9,412 bases of DNA, from positions 1 to 9,412 of the forward strand of contig CAAEEA010000076.1 of assembly GCA_900754795.1 (NCBI GenBank), given 5' to 3'. The notes beneath the pieces are model-generated. The model had not been told where the DNA came from, did not search any database, and saw nothing but the letters and a program-made list of their open reading frames with translations. Of the stretch, positions 6,629-9,412 are shown piece after piece. Source of the DNA: Clostridia bacterium (GTDB taxonomy: Bacteria; Bacillota; Clostridia; Peptostreptococcales; Anaerovoracaceae). The translations under genes and the position numbers were made by a program. Within the stretch, counting starts at the first letter, position 1. Each line of letters starts with the position of its first letter.

Positions 6629-6646
6629 TTATCCGGATCCGGATAA
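6629..6646. repeat. 18-bp perfect palindrome between SDR gene and dapF
   Basis: TTATCCGGA (6629-6637) is followed at once by its exact reverse complement TCCGGATAA (6638-6646). It starts 5 nt after the SDR stop codon on the minus strand. As RNA it could fold to a 7-bp stem with a GATC loop, but no T-run follows on either strand, so a protein-binding site is more likely than an intrinsic terminator. Confidence 0.6.
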
Positions 6647-6651
6647 GGCGC

Positions 6652-7407
6652 TTATTTGAATCCGAGGAATCCGTCATCGACAGGTATGGTAACGGCATTT
6701 ATTCCGTCTGCCGCGTCCTGAGCCAGGAAAAACGCCACTTCACCGATAGCTGAAGGCGGGAGCGGTTTCTTTCTCATTCCTTTTTCATAGAGTTCCACAA
6801 AAGTGCCTCTCTCCTTGTCAATATCCAGCATAGGAGTGTCTATCACTCCCGGCGCGATGGCAACTACTCTTATATTATAAGGAGCAAGTTCATAAGCGGC
6901 GGCCTTGGTCATCATTTCCACGGCTCCCTTGCTGGCGTTGTATCCGATTATCTTGCCGCTGGCCACTTTGCCGTATATGCTTCCCATATTGATGATGACG
7001 CCGGGCATTTTTTTCTCTGTCATCATCCGCGCGCCTGCCTGCATACACATGAAAGTCCCGTACTGATTTATCTGTACTGCTCTGTCATACTCCTCATATG
7101 GCGTTTCAAGGAAAGGATGGCTCGGAGCTACTCCGGCGTTATTGATGACTACGTCTAAGCGGCCGTATTTTTCCTCGATGGCGTCAAATATGGCTTTTAC
7201 ATCTTCACGTTTGGATACGTCAGCACACAGATCCAGCACCGCTCCCTCTCCGAAAGCTTCTCTGAATTCCGAAGCCGCTTCCTGTATTTTCTCTTTTCTT
7301 CTGCCGACGATTACAGCGGCATATCCTCCTTCAAGAAATCTGAGCGCGCACGCTTTTCCTATGCCGGTGCCCGCTCCGGTTACCAGGACAACTTTTTTGT
7401 CGTACAT
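6652..7407 (-). CDS. SDR family NAD(P)-dependent oxidoreductase
   Basis: A 251-residue classical short-chain dehydrogenase/reductase. The cofactor motif TGAGTGIGKA is at 10-19 and NNAG at 89-92. The catalytic residues are Asn114, Ser143, Tyr156 and Lys160 (YNASK at 156-160). Asp63 in ADV would hold the adenine ring, and the VGRRKEK segment (34-40), with two arginines after the second beta strand, favours NADP(H). The C-terminal part VIDTPM followed by VDDGF is usual for FabG/glucose-dehydrogenase-like members. The substrate cannot be told from sequence; a carbonyl or alcohol is expected. AGGAGGA lies 7 nt before the ATG. It sits 27 nt downstream of the flavoprotein gene and is very probably co-transcribed with it, forming a redox pair. 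Confidence 0.93.
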   Translation of the reverse strand: MYDKKVVLVTGAGTGIGKACALRFLEGGYAAVIVGRRKEKIQEAASEFREAFGEGAVLDLCADVSKREDVKAIFDAIEEKYGRLDVVINNAGVAPSHPFLETPYEEYDRAVQINQYGTFMCMQAGARMMTEKKMPGVIINMGSIYGKVASGKIIGYNASKGAVEMMTKAAAYELAPYNIRVVAIAPGVIDTPMLDIDKERGTFVELYEKGMRKKPLPPSAIGEVAFFLAQDAADGINAVTIPVDDGFLGFK

Positions 7408-7434
7408 ATCTTTTCCTCCTGTATGTTATCTTTC

Positions 7435-8058
7435 TTATCTTACGAAATTGGTCCAGACGGTCTTTTCCTCGTATTCAGGTTCAATTCCCGCTTTTTTGCC
7501 GGCGTCAACGCATTTGAGCATCCACGCCATATTGCGGGCAAGAGAATCTATGGTGAACATGCCTTCTTCGTCTTCCCTGAGCTGGGCAGGATCTTTATGC
7601 GCGTAAGCCATCGGCCAATAGTCGGCGCTCACGACAGGCATCTGATTATATGTAGGATATTTCATCATGACGTCAATTGAAGACGAGCACCCTCCTCTTC
7701 GCGCTACGGCAAGTACCGCCGCCGGTTTAAAGCGGAAATCCGCGCAGCCCGCGTAAAAGAATCTGTCCATGAACGCTACCATGTCTCCCGACGGTGAGGC
7801 GAAGTGTACCGGCGTGGCGAATACAAATCCGTCCGCGTCTTTTGCTTTCTCCAGCGCTTCGTTCACACAGTCATCCATAACGCACCTGCCGCTCTGAGCG
7901 CAGCCTCCGCATCCCATGCATCCGCCTTTTACGCGGCCGCCGATCCAGAACACCTCCGCGGCGATGTCTCTGTCTCTGAGAATCCGCGCCATGCGGTCCA
8001 CGGCCGCGGCTGTGCAGCCGTTTTCATTTGGACTGCCGTTGATCAGTAATACTTTCAT
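7435..8058 (-). CDS. Flavodoxin-fold FMN reductase / iron-sulfur flavoprotein-like
   Basis: A 207-residue protein of the NADPH-dependent FMN reductase/flavodoxin-like family. It begins MKVLLINGSPNENGCT, with the phosphate-binding GSPNENG loop at 8-14. Cys47, Cys50, Cys53 and Cys59 form a CX2CX2CX5C cluster (CMGCGGCAQSGRC), the compact pattern that binds a 4Fe-4S cluster in archaeal and clostridial iron-sulfur flavoproteins. ADGFVFATPVHFASPSGDM and the following FMDRFFYAG are the usual FMN-contact and dimer segments. It likely passes electrons to small molecules such as quinones, disulfides or oxidised species. I start it at ATG 8056-8058, where GGAGGTG lies 8 nt upstream; a longer reading to 8178 would include the promoter and lacks family similarity. 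It is the first gene of an operon with the SDR gene. Confidence 0.9.
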   Translation of the reverse strand: MKVLLINGSPNENGCTAAAVDRMARILRDRDIAAEVFWIGGRVKGGCMGCGGCAQSGRCVMDDCVNEALEKAKDADGFVFATPVHFASPSGDMVAFMDRFFYAGCADFRFKPAAVLAVARRGGCSSSIDVMMKYPTYNQMPVVSADYWPMAYAHKDPAQLREDEEGMFTIDSLARNMAWMLKCVDAGKKAGIEPEYEEKTVWTNFVR

Positions 8059-8092
8059 ATGTCTTTCACCTCCGGTGTGTTTACGTACTTTT

Positions 8093-8121
8093 AACATATC
8101 ATATGCGGGGCGTTCTTGCAA
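8093..8121 (-). promoter_or_regulatory. Candidate extended -10 promoter of flavoprotein-SDR operon
   Basis: On the minus strand TTGCAA (8116-8121) and TATGTT (8093-8098) are separated by 17 bp. A TG one base before the -10 box gives an extended -10 element (TGATATGTT). Both hexamers match at 4 of 6. It lies about 35 nt before the flavoprotein ATG, and no other gene is near enough upstream to provide read-through without crossing the repeat array. Confidence 0.55.
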
Positions 8122-8130
8122 TATGGCCGC

Positions 8131-8142
8131 AATGTATACATT
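8131..8142. promoter_or_regulatory. 12-bp palindrome upstream of the flavoprotein promoter
   Basis: AATGTATACATT is a perfect palindrome, 9 bp upstream of the -35 box of the flavoprotein promoter. That is a position typical for an activator or a redox-sensing repressor site. No regulator gene is in the window. Confidence 0.45.
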
Positions 8143-8153
8143 ATGCGCGGAGC

Positions 8154-8426
8154 GGGACTTAATAAGCAAAGTCCCCATTCGACCTTATTTTATTCGCATA
8201 CGGGACTTTCTGTTTTGTCTTGTCCCCAAAATACGCTATACATTTGACTTTACGGGACTTTTCTTGTACGTGTCCCCAAAACACCCTTGCCTTTTTCCGG
8301 TTAAGGGACTTTTGCCTGTATTATCAAATACAAAAGTCCCACATAATTGCATATCTGCAATAATGTGGGACTTTCCGTGATAATTGTCCCATATCCGCGA
8401 TTTTTATCGGGCAATAGGGGACTTTT
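8154..8426. repeat. Periodic GGGACTT/GTCCC inverted-repeat array
   Basis: GGGAC occurs at 8154, 8202, 8254, 8305, 8367 and 8418, and GTCCC at 8171, 8222, 8272, 8336 and 8386, strictly alternating. The spacing between like half-sites is 48-52 bp, except for one longer unit of 62-64 bp. The half-sites are mostly GGGACTTT and GTCCCC followed by A's (TGTCCCCAAAA appears twice, at 8221 and 8271), while the DNA between them is not conserved. Neighbouring half-sites can pair as hairpins, for example GGGACTTTTG (8305-8314) with CAAAAGTCCC (8331-8340). The array fills most of the 383-bp gap between the MATE gene and the flavoprotein gene and contains no convincing gene. It may be a cluster of REP-like extragenic palindromes, a set of protein-binding sites or a terminator cluster. 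Confidence 0.75.
8333..8374. terminator. 19-bp hairpin, likely terminator of the MATE gene
   Basis: Left arm 8333-8351 and right arm 8356-8374 pair over 19 bp with a single A-A mismatch (8345/8362) and a 4-nt loop (TATC). The stem begins with AAA and ends with TTT. On the minus strand a further TGTATTTG follows, so it could end the MATE transcript about 70 nt after its stop. It shares its left arm base with the adjacent 8305-8340 hairpin, so only one of the two can form at a time. Confidence 0.55.
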
Positions 8427-8441
8427 ACTGTGTTTCTTGCT

Positions 8442-9412
8442 TTATTTTTTTGCCATAAGCGGAAGGATCTTGCGCTTTCTGATTATCATGTAGCATATAA
8501 AATGTACCGCCGACGTAAGAACCCAGGTTATCGGATAAGACAGATATATGGTCGTAACGTTGTGCAGCGCGGGTATCTGGAATATGGTCATTATCCACAC
8601 GATTCTAAGACCGCAGACGCCCACAAGAGTCACGAGCATAGGGATTACCGAGTACTCAAGACCTCTCAGCACGCCTACGAGAGTATCCATTATACCTCCG
8701 ACGGCGTAGGTGGTGCATATTATCGCCAGACGTTTGAGCCCCTCCTCTATAACAGGAGCGCTGGAAGAGTAAATGCTCAGCAGCGGAGTGCCCAGCAGAT
8801 AAGCCAGATTGCCCAGTACAATTCCCGTCACCGTGACGCAGGCTACGGCTCTGATCATTATCGGATTTATCCTTTCGTACCTTTCGGCCCCGGCATTCTG
8901 CCCCGTAAACGAGATAGCTGCCTGATAAAAAGCGTTCATAGCCATGTAGACAAATCCTTCAATATTGGCCGCCGCCGCGCTTCCCGCCATGGTAATGTCG
9001 CCGAAAGAGTTGATGGATGACTGTATGACAACGTTTGAAAGGGAGAACAGCACTCCCTGAAATCCCGCCGGAAGTCCTATCTGAACTATGGTTATCAGCT
9101 TCGCCTTATGTATTTTAAGTTTTTTGAGGGAAAGTTTGACCCCGCCGCTTTCTCCGGCAAGACATCTGAGTATGAGAGCGGCTGAAACGCACTGGGAAAT
9201 AGCTGTCGCCGTCGCTACTCCCGCCACATCCATGTGGAATTTAATAACAAAAATAAGGTTCAGGCACACGTTTAATATTCCCGCCACGATGAGAAATATA
9301 AGAGGCCGTCTCGTATCTCCCTTGGCTCTCAGAATGGAGCTGCCGAAGTTGTAGAGCATCATGGCCGGCATACCGATGAAATATATCCGCAGATAAAGAG
9401 CCGAAAGATCTA
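8442..9412 (-). CDS. MATE family efflux transporter (C-terminal part, partial)
   Basis: The reading frame is open to the right edge, giving the last 322 residues of a multidrug and toxic compound extrusion transporter. The full family length is about 450, so roughly 130 N-terminal residues lie outside. The visible part starts in the end of the first bundle: LYLRIYFIGMPAMMLYNFGS followed by SILRAKGDTRRPL, the latter being the most characteristic MATE segment. Many hydrophobic helices follow, including LITIVQIGLPAGFQGVLF and the SINSFGDITMAGSAAAANIE stretch of the second MatE domain. It ends in a basic tail, RKRKILPLMAKK. Such proteins export cationic drugs or metabolites using a sodium or proton gradient. 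The first ATG inside the window (9369-9371) is internal, not the true start. The 3' side is the repeat array. Confidence 0.92.
   Translation of the reverse strand, partial: DLSALYLRIYFIGMPAMMLYNFGSSILRAKGDTRRPLIFLIVAGILNVCLNLIFVIKFHMDVAGVATATAISQCVSAALILRCLAGESGGVKLSLKKLKIHKAKLITIVQIGLPAGFQGVLFSLSNVVIQSSINSFGDITMAGSAAAANIEGFVYMAMNAFYQAAISFTGQNAGAERYERINPIMIRAVACVTVTGIVLGNLAYLLGTPLLSIYSSSAPVIEEGLKRLAIICTTYAVGGIMDTLVGVLRGLEYSVIPMLVTLVGVCGLRIVWIMTIFQIPALHNVTTIYLSYPITWVLTSAVHFICYMIIRKRKILPLMAKK

Noticed and set aside
6599..6646. Replication origin based on TTATCC-type sites
   Set aside because: There is only one perfect DnaA box, no dnaA, dnaN or partition gene and no AT-rich unwinding element of note; the region is a short intergenic gap.
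8059..8178. N-terminal extension of the flavoprotein to an upstream ATG at 8178
   Set aside because: The strong GGAGGTG site and the canonical MKVLLINGSP start are at 8058. The extra 40 residues resemble nothing in the family and would cover the promoter and palindrome.
8367..8376. GGGACTTTCC, identical to the mammalian NF-kappaB site
   Set aside because: It is simply one of the GGGACTT half-sites of the array in a bacterial genome; the match has no biological meaning here.
8154..8426. CRISPR array
   Set aside because: The unit length is near 50 bp, but only 5-8 bp half-sites are conserved, there is no 23-47 bp direct repeat, spacing varies, and no cas gene is present.
8430..9020. Long plus-strand open frame opposite the MATE gene
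   Set aside because: It is rich in Arg, Tyr and His in a way typical of antisense translation of a membrane protein gene; the opposite strand is a clear MATE transporter.

Overview
The window looks like a stretch of chromosome from a Gram-positive anaerobe, most likely of class Clostridia. The reasons are strong AGGAGG-type ribosome binding sites before nearly every gene, GC content near one half by eye, a YdbS/YdbT PH-domain pair, an Eis-type acetyltransferase, an iron-sulfur-flavoprotein-like reductase and a meso-DAP-type epimerase. The species cannot be fixed from the sequence alone. There is no rRNA, tRNA, CRISPR array, transposase or phage gene.

Left part (1-4271, minus strand). A tight operon runs right to left from a promoter at about 4243-4271: trmO (tRNA m6t6A methyltransferase), a leaderless class A beta-lactamase-like serine hydrolase, ydbS-like and ydbT-like membrane PH-domain proteins, and ridA. 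Every junction overlaps or leaves only 3 nt, so transcription and translation are probably coupled. After ridA a 113-bp gap holds a GC-rich dyad that abuts a TATAAT box, followed by the first 89 codons of an ABC exporter that runs off the left edge.

Middle (4272-6651). The only plus-strand gene is a full-length Eis-like GNAT/SCP2 acetyltransferase, divergent from trmO. It converges on dapF, and the two share a hairpin terminator, one arm of which lies inside the last codons of dapF. The dapF gene has its own candidate promoter, and a perfect DnaA box sits in the -35/-10 spacer. An 18-bp perfect palindrome lies between that promoter and the upstream SDR gene.

Right part (6652-9412, minus strand). 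A flavoprotein with a compact four-cysteine cluster and an SDR oxidoreductase form a two-gene redox operon. It has an extended -10 promoter and an upstream 12-bp palindrome. Upstream of it a 383-bp intergenic region carries the most unusual structure in the window: about 5.5 units of a roughly 50-bp periodic array alternating GGGACTT and GTCCC half-sites, including one 19-bp near-perfect hairpin. To its right is the C-terminal 322 residues of a MATE efflux transporter, cut by the window edge.

Most genes are ordinary Clostridia housekeeping, stress or transport genes. The points most worth attention are the GGGACTT/GTCCC array, the altered substrate-pocket residues in the DapF-like protein, the DnaA box inside a promoter, and the conserved-looking trmO/hydrolase/ydbST/ridA operon.
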